A stretch of 37,772 nt of DNA from Rhodopirellula sp. (GTDB lineage Bacteria > Planctomycetota > Planctomycetia > Pirellulales > Pirellulaceae). Where the stretch lies: assembly GCA_002698965.1 (NCBI GenBank), contig PAAT01000019.1:1-37772 (forward strand). Direction: 5' to 3'. This document shows positions 1 through 7,905 of this stretch, piece by piece; within the stretch, counting starts at the first letter, position 1, and each line of letters begins with the position of its first letter. Made by a program: the position numbers and the translations under genes. The notes under the pieces were generated by a model that was given only the letters and a program-made list of their open reading frames with translations, had not been told where the DNA came from and did not search any database.

Positions 1-2183
1 ATGTTAGCGCGGAGCGATTTGACTTTGATACCCAATTCTATGGTGGCTACGGCGGCGACTATAGATCCCGAGGATCGGCTTTGACGGGAAGTCCGGCAAC
101 AGATTTAAGTCTGCAAACTCGCGGCATCAGAATGCGGCAAAAATATGCTTCTGGTGCGACTGCACTAGTCAATTTTGCTAACAGTCTGATGTGGCAATTA
201 AGTGGTTCAGATTCCTTCGGAACGAATACGTTACTCGATGTGAATATCATTCAGCCTTTGCTTCGACAGGGAGGAAAAGATCGGGTTCTGGAAATCTTAA
301 CAAGATCGGAGCGTCAGCTCCTTTATCAAGTCAGGAGCTATCAGCGGTATCGCAAAGGATTTTACATGGATATCACCACCGGTCAGGGCGCCGGGGGCAT
401 TTCACGTATCGGAGGCCTTTTTGGAGGTTCCGGCCTTTCCGGATTTACGGGCGTAGGAAGCGGAGGTTTTGGGGGTATCGGAGGATTTCGCGGCGGAGGA
501 GGTGGAAGCACATTCGCTGGAGGTTATTTAGGGTTGCTGCAGGCTCAAAAAGGACTCATAAATCAGCGGGCCAACATTGTGGCTCTAAAAGGTTCTCTAA
601 AACTGTTTGAATCTTTCTTCGAGGCCGGATTTGTCGACTTTAACAATGTGCAAACAACAAAAGCACAGTTCTACAGGGAAATAACTCAGCTCATTGATCG
701 AGAATCAAATTATGACGGTCAATTGGATGGCTTTATTAATGAACTGGGGCTTCCTCCAGATATCGAAGTTGTTGTCAATGGAAAAGAATTAGAGCAATTC
801 AATCTCATCGATGAGGAGATGCAGATTCTACAAAATGACATCTTGGACCAGCAAGAAAATGTGGGCGAAATCATTAATAGCTCCCTGCGCGGCGAGCAAC
901 CGCAACTTTTAGCTATCGAGTGGGGGCCAGAGCTGGAAAAAGGTCTCAAAAGCTTACATCAAGAAGCCATGTTGGCGAAGCAGTTACTGGATCAGCTTTC
1001 AGTGGAAGCATCAGCAGCCCGCGAGGATGTAAAAGAACTCTCAGAAATCGTGCCTGAACGGCAGGCTGCGATAAAAACTCTTCGAGAACAAATTGAGAAC
1101 AACCCACTCGTACCGGAATCCGCGTTGAACTCAGACCTTCTTGACGGTAGCTATTTGGATCAACTACCAAATTTACTTACCGCCGATCTGGATGATATCG
1201 ATCAACGACTACAGGAAGAAGAAGGGGAGATCCTTCTTTTCCGCGAAGCTCTCGACGACCTACTAGAAAACGGCTCTGCAATGAATGATGAGCAGCTGTA
1301 TCAGACTCTCGAAGATAGTGTCATTTCCAAACTTCCGGAATTGCTCATCAAGTTATCCAATGATGCTTTAGAACTTTCTTTAGTACTAACTAGCGCTCGC
1401 GCTGAAACAATTACATTAGTTCCTGTGGATTTATCCATCGAAGAGGCTTACAAAATAGCTTCCGAAAAACGGCTGGATTGGATGAACGAACGCGCTCAGG
1501 TTATGGATCAATATCGACTGTTGGCATATAACGCTGACGGCCTGGAAAGCGACTTGAGCCTTCAGCTCAGTGGTAGTATTGGAAATACCGGTGACGATCC
1601 ATTCCGATTCCGTGATACCACCGGAACATTGCGTGCGGGACTGGCATGGGATGCCCCCATTACCCGACTTAGAGAAAGAAACATCTACCGACAAAGCTTA
1701 TTGGAGTACCAGGGCCGCCTAAGATCGTATTATCGTTATGAAGATCAACAGTATCTGAGTTTTAAAAACTCGTTGAGATCAATTATGCTTCAAAAAATAA
1801 ACTTTGAGGCCAATCGTAAACAATTACAAGTTGCTACACGTAATGTACTCTATCAACGCACAAAAATTCAGGAGCCGCCCGGGCAACAGGGGAATACACT
1901 CTCTCCCGAAACCGCCCAACGCCTCATTGGCTCATTGCAAGGTTTACAAGGTGCTCAGGATGGGTTGTTAGCTGTTTGGGTTGGCTATGAAATTAATCGC
2001 AGTCAATTAGATTTAGCATTGGGAACAATGCAGATTGATGAGAATGGAATTTGGATTGATCCGGGCCCCATTGGTACTATTCACGGATATCCAAGCCAAG
2101 AAACCAAAGAAAACAAAACCGAGGAAGATGCGATTGAAGAGAGCAAGCCGAAAGATACTGTCAGCGAAGACAGCGAAACATAA
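1..2183 (+). CDS. TolC-like outer-membrane efflux protein, 5' truncated
   Basis: This is the outer-membrane component of a tripartite efflux system, probably a TolC-family channel reaching from the outer membrane into the periplasm. The frame (codons from base 3) is open to the left edge with no stop, so the gene starts outside the window; the TTG at 81 is only an internal codon. About 726 residues are visible. They include a glycine-rich stretch (bases about 381-530), long heptad-rich helices in the middle and a C-terminal part with a second helical hairpin pattern, ending in an acidic, lysine-rich tail. The helix and repeat layout, and above all the downstream adaptor, ATPase and permease genes, support the call; no diagnostic motif does so alone. 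The glycine-rich insert is unusual for TolC proteins. The next gene begins 152 bases downstream on the same strand. Confidence 0.7.
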   Translation, partial: VSAERFDFDTQFYGGYGGDYRSRGSALTGSPATDLSLQTRGIRMRQKYASGATALVNFANSLMWQLSGSDSFGTNTLLDVNIIQPLLRQGGKDRVLEILTRSERQLLYQVRSYQRYRKGFYMDITTGQGAGGISRIGGLFGGSGLSGFTGVGSGGFGGIGGFRGGGGGSTFAGGYLGLLQAQKGLINQRANIVALKGSLKLFESFFEAGFVDFNNVQTTKAQFYREITQLIDRESNYDGQLDGFINELGLPPDIEVVVNGKELEQFNLIDEEMQILQNDILDQQENVGEIINSSLRGEQPQLLAIEWGPELEKGLKSLHQEAMLAKQLLDQLSVEASAAREDVKELSEIVPERQAAIKTLREQIENNPLVPESALNSDLLDGSYLDQLPNLLTADLDDIDQRLQEEEGEILLFREALDDLLENGSAMNDEQLYQTLEDSVISKLPELLIKLSNDALELSLVLTSARAETITLVPVDLSIEEAYKIASEKRLDWMNERAQVMDQYRLLAYNADGLESDLSLQLSGSIGNTGDDPFRFRDTTGTLRAGLAWDAPITRLRERNIYRQSLLEYQGRLRSYYRYEDQQYLSFKNSLRSIMLQKINFEANRKQLQVATRNVLYQRTKIQEPPGQQGNTLSPETAQRLIGSLQGLQGAQDGLLAVWVGYEINRSQLDLALGTMQIDENGIWIDPGPIGTIHGYPSQETKENKTEEDAIEESKPKDTVSEDSET

Positions 2184-2335
2184 ACCGACTGTTCTTATCA
2201 ACGCTTCACCTCGTGACCGAAACTTTATGGTTGTAGCGGGGTTTTGTCCTTATAAACCTTTAGAATTGATATCATAATTAAGAAACTTTGAGCCCTTCAC
2301 GTTTCCCCACACTACTCTTTACCGATTAAATACCT

Positions 2336-4366
2336 ATGCTTTCAGAAAAACCCTTGCGTCTTCGTGGTAACAGCACAGTATTCACCCTATTCGCCATAAT
2401 TGTCGTTGGTATGTCAACGCTCGGATGGTACGGCTACAATCTCGTGCAAGACACGATTGATCCTGAGATTGTCTATAACTTCCAATTTAGCGAAGCCGAA
2501 GTCGGCCTTTTCAAACATACAATCAACGAGAGCGGGGATATCGAAGCCGCTGAAAATGAAGAAGTTAAATGTGAAGTGCGGTCTGCTGGCGGCGTTGAAA
2601 TTATCAGCGTAGTTGATGAAGGTGAAGTCGTTAAAAAAGGTGATTTGCTGGTTGAATTGGATACTTCAACCCTTGAAGATCAGAAGCAGGCTCAGCAAAT
2701 TCTAGTGAACCGTGCTCTTTCGACGAAGACTTCGGCTGATGCTGCTGTGCGTCAAGCAGAAATTACAAAGCAAGAATATTTGGAGGGAACTTTCGTTCAA
2801 AATGAAGCGACCATTGAAGCCAACATCTTGATTGCCAAGCAAAATCTGGCTGCCTATCAGGACAAGGCGTCTTTTAGTGAACGGCTTGCAGCGAAAGGTT
2901 TTGTAACACAGCAGCAATTAGCATCCGATCGCTTCGCTGTTAAACGTACGGAGTTGGAACTGGCATTAACAGAAACCGAATTGAAAACATTGCGCGAGAT
3001 CACTCGTGAAAAAATGCTTGTTGGCTATGATGCCGACATTGAAACGCGAAGGGCCGCATTAGAAGCTGAAAATAAAAACTATGACGAAGAGCTGAAAAAA
3101 CTGGAAGAAATTAACGACATGATCAGCAAATGCACCATCTTCGCACCTCAAGACGGCACTGTTGTGCATGCTAACTACGGAGACGAAAGAGGCCAGCAGT
3201 TTACCGTCGAGCCTGGAGCCAGTGTTCGCGAAAGGCAGACGATTATTTATCTTCCGGATCTCGAGAGACTTCAGGTTAAAACCCCAATTGCGGAAGGAAA
3301 AATTGCGAGTGTCCGTGAAGGTCTACCTGTAAAGATTCGTGTGGGTGCTTTAGAAGACCGCGTGTTTACCGGCAAAGTCATCTCTATCAATCGGTATGCT
3401 GAGCGTCAGCACTGGAGTCAAAAAGTTAAGCGATTTGCCACCTTCATCGAAATTGAAGGGGATTCTGAAGGCGCTCGGGTTGGCCTTTCAGCGGATGTTG
3501 AAATTACGGTGAATCAGCAGCCGGATCGATTACAAATCCCCGTGCAGTGCTTACACGAAGACAGTGACCAAAGATATGTTTTGGTCCGGGTGCCATATGA
3601 TGCCAATAACTTTTTACACAGCGAAGACCTTGGAAAAAAACATGGTGACGAGGAAAGTGCATTCTCGATTGAAGCTCGAATGATTGAATACGAAGCAAGT
3701 AATGACAAGATGCTCGTACTTCAAGATGCCAGCCAAATCAAACGTGGGGATCAGGTCGTTCAGAACCCAAGAGAGTATCCTGATTTTTTGAGAAATCTCG
3801 TATCAAATCATCGTGCTCGCATTGCCATGGAAAGCTTCTCGCCCGCCGGTGAACAAAACGGAGAACTTACTCAGGACGATGTTGAAAAAATGAATAAACT
3901 CCTAGGCTATGAAGGCATTTCTAATTTCAGCTCGGTTGATCAAGATGGAAATGAAACCATTTCAACCACGGAACTAACAGCCTTTATCACCAAAACTCAG
4001 GATATCCTGATACCGCTTGAAGATACTGAGGAAATTACTTCTACAGCAGACCAAGCAGCACAGCCGGAACAATCCGAGGAAGAAAAAGACGCCGCTTATG
4101 CGAAACAAGCTGAAGAACGAGTAACAGAAACAATGGCTAAATTTGACAAAAATAGTGACGATACTCTCGATGCAGAAGAACTGACTGCTGCCGGTCCAGT
4201 TGGTGGCTTCTTGAAGCGAGCGGATAAAAACAACGACGGTAAAGTCACCAAAAAAGAAATGGTCGCTGGAACCGTTGAGATGCTTAAGGCGGCTGCGACC
4301 GGCGGTGCTGGTGGCCCACCTAGCGGTGGAAAGCCTGGTGGTCAACCCGCCAAAGGAGGAAGATAG
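2336..4366 (+). CDS. HlyD/MacA-type periplasmic adaptor with C-terminal EF-hands
   Basis: This is the membrane-fusion subunit linking the MacB-type pump to the TolC-like channel. A single N-terminal membrane segment lies at about residues 16-36. It is followed by a lipoyl/barrel-sandwich half (about 75-105), a long alpha-hairpin (about 105-265), the second barrel half (FAPQDGTVV, near 270) and beta-barrel domains to about 400. The C-terminal 150 residues are not typical of the family: they carry three EF-hand loops at residues 535-546, 604-615 and 630-641, with Asp/Asn/Thr ligands and a closing Glu. A Gly/Pro/Lys-rich tail ends the protein. At 676 residues it is much longer than usual adaptors (about 370-420). 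The ATPase gene starts at the base after the stop codon, and its ribosome site AAAGGAGGA lies in the last codons of this gene, so the two should be translationally coupled. Calcium binding is inferred from the loop spacing. Confidence 0.88.
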   Translation: MLSEKPLRLRGNSTVFTLFAIIVVGMSTLGWYGYNLVQDTIDPEIVYNFQFSEAEVGLFKHTINESGDIEAAENEEVKCEVRSAGGVEIISVVDEGEVVKKGDLLVELDTSTLEDQKQAQQILVNRALSTKTSADAAVRQAEITKQEYLEGTFVQNEATIEANILIAKQNLAAYQDKASFSERLAAKGFVTQQQLASDRFAVKRTELELALTETELKTLREITREKMLVGYDADIETRRAALEAENKNYDEELKKLEEINDMISKCTIFAPQDGTVVHANYGDERGQQFTVEPGASVRERQTIIYLPDLERLQVKTPIAEGKIASVREGLPVKIRVGALEDRVFTGKVISINRYAERQHWSQKVKRFATFIEIEGDSEGARVGLSADVEITVNQQPDRLQIPVQCLHEDSDQRYVLVRVPYDANNFLHSEDLGKKHGDEESAFSIEARMIEYEASNDKMLVLQDASQIKRGDQVVQNPREYPDFLRNLVSNHRARIAMESFSPAGEQNGELTQDDVEKMNKLLGYEGISNFSSVDQDGNETISTTELTAFITKTQDILIPLEDTEEITSTADQAAQPEQSEEEKDAAYAKQAEERVTETMAKFDKNSDDTLDAEELTAAGPVGGFLKRADKNNDGKVTKKEMVAGTVEMLKAAATGGAGGPPSGGKPGGQPAKGGR

Positions 4367-5227
4367 GTGCCTGAAACCGCTCTCTCTGTAAAAGATCTAA
4401 CCAAAGATTACATTACCAAGTCTGAAACTGTTCATGCACTGCGAGGCGTGTCTTTCGAGGTTCCGGAAGGCGACTATGTGGCGATCATGGGGCCTTCAGG
4501 ATCCGGTAAGAGTACGCTGCTTAATCTTATTGGCTGTTTAGATAAGCCAACGACGGGTGATCTGTTGCTGGGCAACGACAACATCTTTTACATGAACGAC
4601 AATCAATTGTCAGATATTCGTGCCAGCCGCATTGGGTTCATCTTCCAAAGCTACAATTTAATTGCCCAACTAAGCGTCGTCGAAAACATCCAAGTCCCTC
4701 TCTACTATCAGGGTAAATTAACTCGTCAGACCTATAGAAGGTGTGTTGAATTAGCTGGCCTTGTTGGTCTGGGCGACCGTCTCGATCACCGCCCAACCCA
4801 ACTTTCCGGGGGTCAACAACAGCGCGTGGCTATTGCGCGTAGTCTTGTCAATGATCCGTATTATATTTTGGCCGACGAATCTACTGGTAACCTCGATACC
4901 AAAACGACGGAAGAAATTCTAACGCTTTACGAGCGCCTCAATGACGAAGGTAAAACAATCATCATGGTGACGCATGAAGATGATGTTGCAATGCGAACGA
5001 AGCGGGTCATTCGTCTTCGAGACGGTATGATTGTTTCTGACGAAGTCAATCATGACCGTCTTCGATTCACGGATAAAGAGACCGGTGAAATCATTCCGGA
5101 AAACAGCTGGGAAATTTTGGAACTCAATAATCAGGGCATTTCTTCGTTGCAGTTGCCGGACCCTGAGCGGCATGGCGAAAGCAATGAGTTTGACGAAGAC
5201 GAAGAAACCTTGGTTCTGGGAGAATAG
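4367..5227 (+). CDS. MacB-type ABC transporter ATP-binding protein
   Basis: This is the cytoplasmic ATPase of a MacB/LolD-type system that powers efflux or extrusion through the neighbouring permease. Visible motifs are Walker A (GPSGSGKST, residues 42-50), Q-loop Q94, signature LSGGQQQR (146-153), Walker B ending LADE (168-171) and switch His203. The residue after the catalytic Glu171 is Ser, where most family members have Pro. The normal domain ends near residue 225; an acidic tail of about 60 residues follows, which LolD/MacB ATPases usually lack. The start is GTG directly after the upstream TAG, with a strong AAAGGAGGA eight bases upstream. The permease gene begins a few bases after the stop. 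Confidence 0.92.
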   Translation: MPETALSVKDLTKDYITKSETVHALRGVSFEVPEGDYVAIMGPSGSGKSTLLNLIGCLDKPTTGDLLLGNDNIFYMNDNQLSDIRASRIGFIFQSYNLIAQLSVVENIQVPLYYQGKLTRQTYRRCVELAGLVGLGDRLDHRPTQLSGGQQQRVAIARSLVNDPYYILADESTGNLDTKTTEEILTLYERLNDEGKTIIMVTHEDDVAMRTKRVIRLRDGMIVSDEVNHDRLRFTDKETGEIIPENSWEILELNNQGISSLQLPDPERHGESNEFDEDEETLVLGE

Positions 5228-5232
5228 CCTTG

Positions 5233-6558
5233 ATGTCCTATCTAAAAGGCTGGCTACTTACAATTCAACTAAGTATTAAATGCCTGCTACTGCATCCCAT
5301 GCGTTCATTTCTGACCGTATTAGGAATCCAAATCGGTGTTGCAGCTGTCATCTGCTTACTTGCCCTGGGTGAAGGTATCAGTCAGGAAGCACAGAAACAG
5401 ATCGCGGAATTGGGAGCGCGGAATATTATTGTTCGCTCTATCAAACCCCAAAAAATTGATGGTATTCTTGCGGAATATGGACTCACGCATACCGAATTCG
5501 AACTCATCAAAGAAACCATTCCGCAGATTGACAGTGCTGTTCCCATTCGGGAGATCGCTTTTGGCTTTAGTTATGATGCCGTCGACGTTGATGGGCGGAT
5601 CGTAGGTTCGACGCCAACGTATTACGAGACGACCAATCTGGAAATTGATCGAGGGCGTTTCATTTCTGGCAGTGATGTGGCGAAACATCGCGACTATTGT
5701 GTTGTCTCCCATGATGTTGCCAAAAAACTATTTCCCTATCAGGACCCTCTTGGGAAATCGATTCGTTTGAAAGACCGACCTGATCTATTTGAAGTCATCG
5801 GGGTGTTAAAGCAACGAGGCACTTCGGCTGGCATTGGCGGCTCTTTAGCGGCTGAGGATTTTACCAAAGATGTCTACATTCCCTTCACAACTTTTAACAC
5901 TCGAATGGGAAAAGAAATTTTTCGCTCTGTTGGAGGTTCCTTCGGTGGAGAAAAGGTTGAGCTTCATCAAGCCACTTTTAAAGTCTCTCACATTGATGAC
6001 GTGATGCCCGCTTTTGAGTTAATCAAGGATTCACTGCGTCATCACGACGAAGAGCAAGACATTAGTATTGTGGTGCCGCTGGAATTACTTGAGCAGGCAA
6101 AAAATATGCGGATCATGCTAATGGTCGTCATGGCTATGATTGCTGGTGTCTCGCTTTTTGTCGGAGGGATTGGGATTATGAATATCATGCTGGCAACGGT
6201 AACAGAACGAACTCGTGAGATCGGGGTTCGTCGTGCTCTGGGTGCAAGACAGTCTGCGATCATCAGACAATTCCTTGTGGAAACCATTACACTATCGGTT
6301 GTGGGGGGCTTACTAGGAATTGTGATTGGTTTCATTACCCCCAATCTGATTCTTGGCATTATGCAGGTATGTAGTAATTTGTTCCCGGAACAAATGGCTG
6401 CCCTGCCACCCCATATCATGAATGCAAAGCCACAAATTGTGGAGGCCTCCGTTCCCATCTCGTTTGGAGTGGCTGTCTTTGTTGGAACGATCTTTGGTGT
6501 TTACCCTGCCCTGCGAGCAGCGAAGATGGACCCGATCGAAGCGTTACGTCACGAGTAA
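5233..6558 (+). CDS. MacB-type ABC transporter permease (FtsX/MacB_PCD fold)
   Basis: This is the inner-membrane subunit of the efflux pump. TM1 lies at about residues 18-42 (LTVLGIQIGVAAVICLLALG), followed by a large periplasmic domain of about 240 residues with the MacB_PCD pattern. Three C-terminal TM segments follow at about 290-315, 340-365 and 400-425. The segment TERTREIGVRRALGAR after TM2 is the family hallmark, and the protein ends with the typical PIEALRHE. The length of 441 residues is somewhat above a lone FtsX-like permease (about 400) and fits MacB-like permeases encoded apart from their ATPase. A TTG three bases upstream is also open, but ATG at 5233 follows GGGAG at a reasonable distance and is preferred. 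The gene ends one base before the convergent bioF-like gene. The pump substrate cannot be read from the sequence. Confidence 0.92.
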   Translation: MSYLKGWLLTIQLSIKCLLLHPMRSFLTVLGIQIGVAAVICLLALGEGISQEAQKQIAELGARNIIVRSIKPQKIDGILAEYGLTHTEFELIKETIPQIDSAVPIREIAFGFSYDAVDVDGRIVGSTPTYYETTNLEIDRGRFISGSDVAKHRDYCVVSHDVAKKLFPYQDPLGKSIRLKDRPDLFEVIGVLKQRGTSAGIGGSLAAEDFTKDVYIPFTTFNTRMGKEIFRSVGGSFGGEKVELHQATFKVSHIDDVMPAFELIKDSLRHHDEEQDISIVVPLELLEQAKNMRIMLMVVMAMIAGVSLFVGGIGIMNIMLATVTERTREIGVRRALGARQSAIIRQFLVETITLSVVGGLLGIVIGFITPNLILGIMQVCSNLFPEQMAALPPHIMNAKPQIVEASVPISFGVAVFVGTIFGVYPALRAAKMDPIEALRHE

Positions 6559-6559
6559 G

Positions 6560-7714
6560 CTACTGGCTTAACACCGCGACTAATTTCTCCATCTGATCCA
6601 CCGTATGTGCACTGCTAAGGCTGATACGTAACAGGCTTTCACCTTCTGGTACCGTAGGAGGGCGAATTGCAGGGATGTAAAAGCCTGCATTTAATAGTGC
6701 CTGAGATTTGGCAACTGTCGCTTCGGGCGTTCCAATGAGAACCGGTACAATCTGAGTAAATTTTTTTTGTGAAATCAGGCCGGCGGTTACCAAGCGACTC
6801 GTAATGTAATCAACATTATCAAAGAGCTGTTTCCTTCGTTGCGATTCTGACTGAAGAAGATCGATCGCCCGAATTCCAGCTAGAGCACATGCAGCTGGCA
6901 TCGCAGTGGAGTAGATATACGTGCGAGCTTTATTCACCAAAAGATCAATGAGGCTGCGCTGTCCGGAAACAAAACCTCCCATCGAGCCTAAAGCCTTGCT
7001 TAACGTTCCAACAGAAATATGAATTCCCTCTTCACAGCCGAGCTCCTGAGCCATCCCGCGACCGGTCGCTCCGTAAACTCCTGTAGCATGTGCTTCATCA
7101 ACCATCAACATCGCATCATACTGCCGAGCCACCTCCGCTATTAGACTAAGTGGGGCAATATCACCATCCATGCTGAACAGAGCATCCGTAACTATAAGTT
7201 TCCGGCGATAATCCGTTGCTTGTTTACATAGCTCGACCAAATGATCTACGTCATTATGCCGATAAATCTCTACTTTCGCTTTGGATAGTCGACAGCCATC
7301 AATAATACTGGCATGGTTACGGGCATCGCTAAGAATGATATCACCTTCACCGGCTACGGCTGTGATCGCTCCGACATTAGCGGCATAGCCAGTTGAAAAG
7401 GAAAGGGCTGCTTCCGAGCCTTTGAATACTGCTAAGGTCGACTCCAGCTGCTGATGAGCTTCGCCACGACCCGTCACAAGTGGGCTGGCCCCACTGCCCC
7501 AGGCCTGGTCAGGAATTGGCCTCTCTCTAAAGCCATTAGCAATTTCCTTGGCCAACCCTAAATAATCATTACTCGCAAAGTTAATATAAGTCTTTCCATC
7601 AAGCTGCAACTCCGTCGAATGTGTTGCCCCGATACAAACATTTAACTGTCGCAAAAGCCCGGCATCTGCAAGGGTGGAAAGCTCGTCGTCTATCCAATCT
7701 AACTTGTCGTTCAC
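6560..7714 (-). CDS. bioF: 8-amino-7-oxononanoate synthase-like PLP enzyme
   Basis: This alpha-oxoamine synthase most likely condenses pimeloyl-thioester with alanine in biotin synthesis. The N-terminal WIDDELSTLADAGLLR and the PLP-lysine segment GTLSKALGSMGG (Lys240) resemble BioF more than 2-amino-3-ketobutyrate ligase (Kbl). His134, Asp206 and His209 sit at the usual PLP-contact positions. The frame is open further upstream to 7774, but GTG at 7714 has AAGGAG seven bases upstream and gives 384 residues, the normal BioF length. No other biotin gene is in the window. It is convergent with the efflux permease, one base apart, and divergent from the transporter lipoprotein. Kbl or another family member is the main alternative. 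Confidence 0.8.
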   Translation of the reverse strand: MNDKLDWIDDELSTLADAGLLRQLNVCIGATHSTELQLDGKTYINFASNDYLGLAKEIANGFRERPIPDQAWGSGASPLVTGRGEAHQQLESTLAVFKGSEAALSFSTGYAANVGAITAVAGEGDIILSDARNHASIIDGCRLSKAKVEIYRHNDVDHLVELCKQATDYRRKLIVTDALFSMDGDIAPLSLIAEVARQYDAMLMVDEAHATGVYGATGRGMAQELGCEEGIHISVGTLSKALGSMGGFVSGQRSLIDLLVNKARTYIYSTAMPAACALAGIRAIDLLQSESQRRKQLFDNVDYITSRLVTAGLISQKKFTQIVPVLIGTPEATVAKSQALLNAGFYIPAIRPPTVPEGESLLRISLSSAHTVDQMEKLVAVLSQ

Positions 7715-7888
7715 TATAGAACTCCTTGTGACGAAAGCACGACTGCAGTACTTCCTAGAATTGATTGTAGACATTCCCGAACCTTCGATAAATCACCTGC
7801 GGATTGGCTAGACCGAACAAAGCAGAATGCTTTAGAATACCTGTTGCGACATAACATGCGGTAATCAATCACCGCTTCGAATACTTTT

Positions 7889-7903
7889 TTGAGGCCTCCT
7901 CAA
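7889..7903 (+). promoter_or_regulatory. Small inverted repeat covering the ribosome-binding site of the transporter lipoprotein gene
   Basis: TTGAGG, a three-base loop and CCTCAA form a perfect six-base-pair stem that ends two bases before the ATG at 7906. The only Shine-Dalgarno-like tract (GAGG, 7891-7894) lies in its left arm. The pairing is directly visible; a role in limiting translation of the importer is inference. The stem is short, so it may be incidental. Confidence 0.3.
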
Positions 7904-7905
7904 CT

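Noticed and set aside
191..610. Arg-rich reading frame inside the TolC-like gene
   Set aside because: It is an alternate frame of the glycine-rich insert; its Arg richness comes from GGA/CGG-type codons read out of frame.
81..2183. TTG at 81 as the start of the TolC-like gene
   Set aside because: The frame is open from base 3 with sensible residues before 81 and no ribosome site, so the gene runs in from outside the window.
6543..6575. Possible shared terminator between the efflux permease and bioF
   Set aside because: Only a five-base stem (TAAGC/GCTTA) with no T-run on either strand; too weak.
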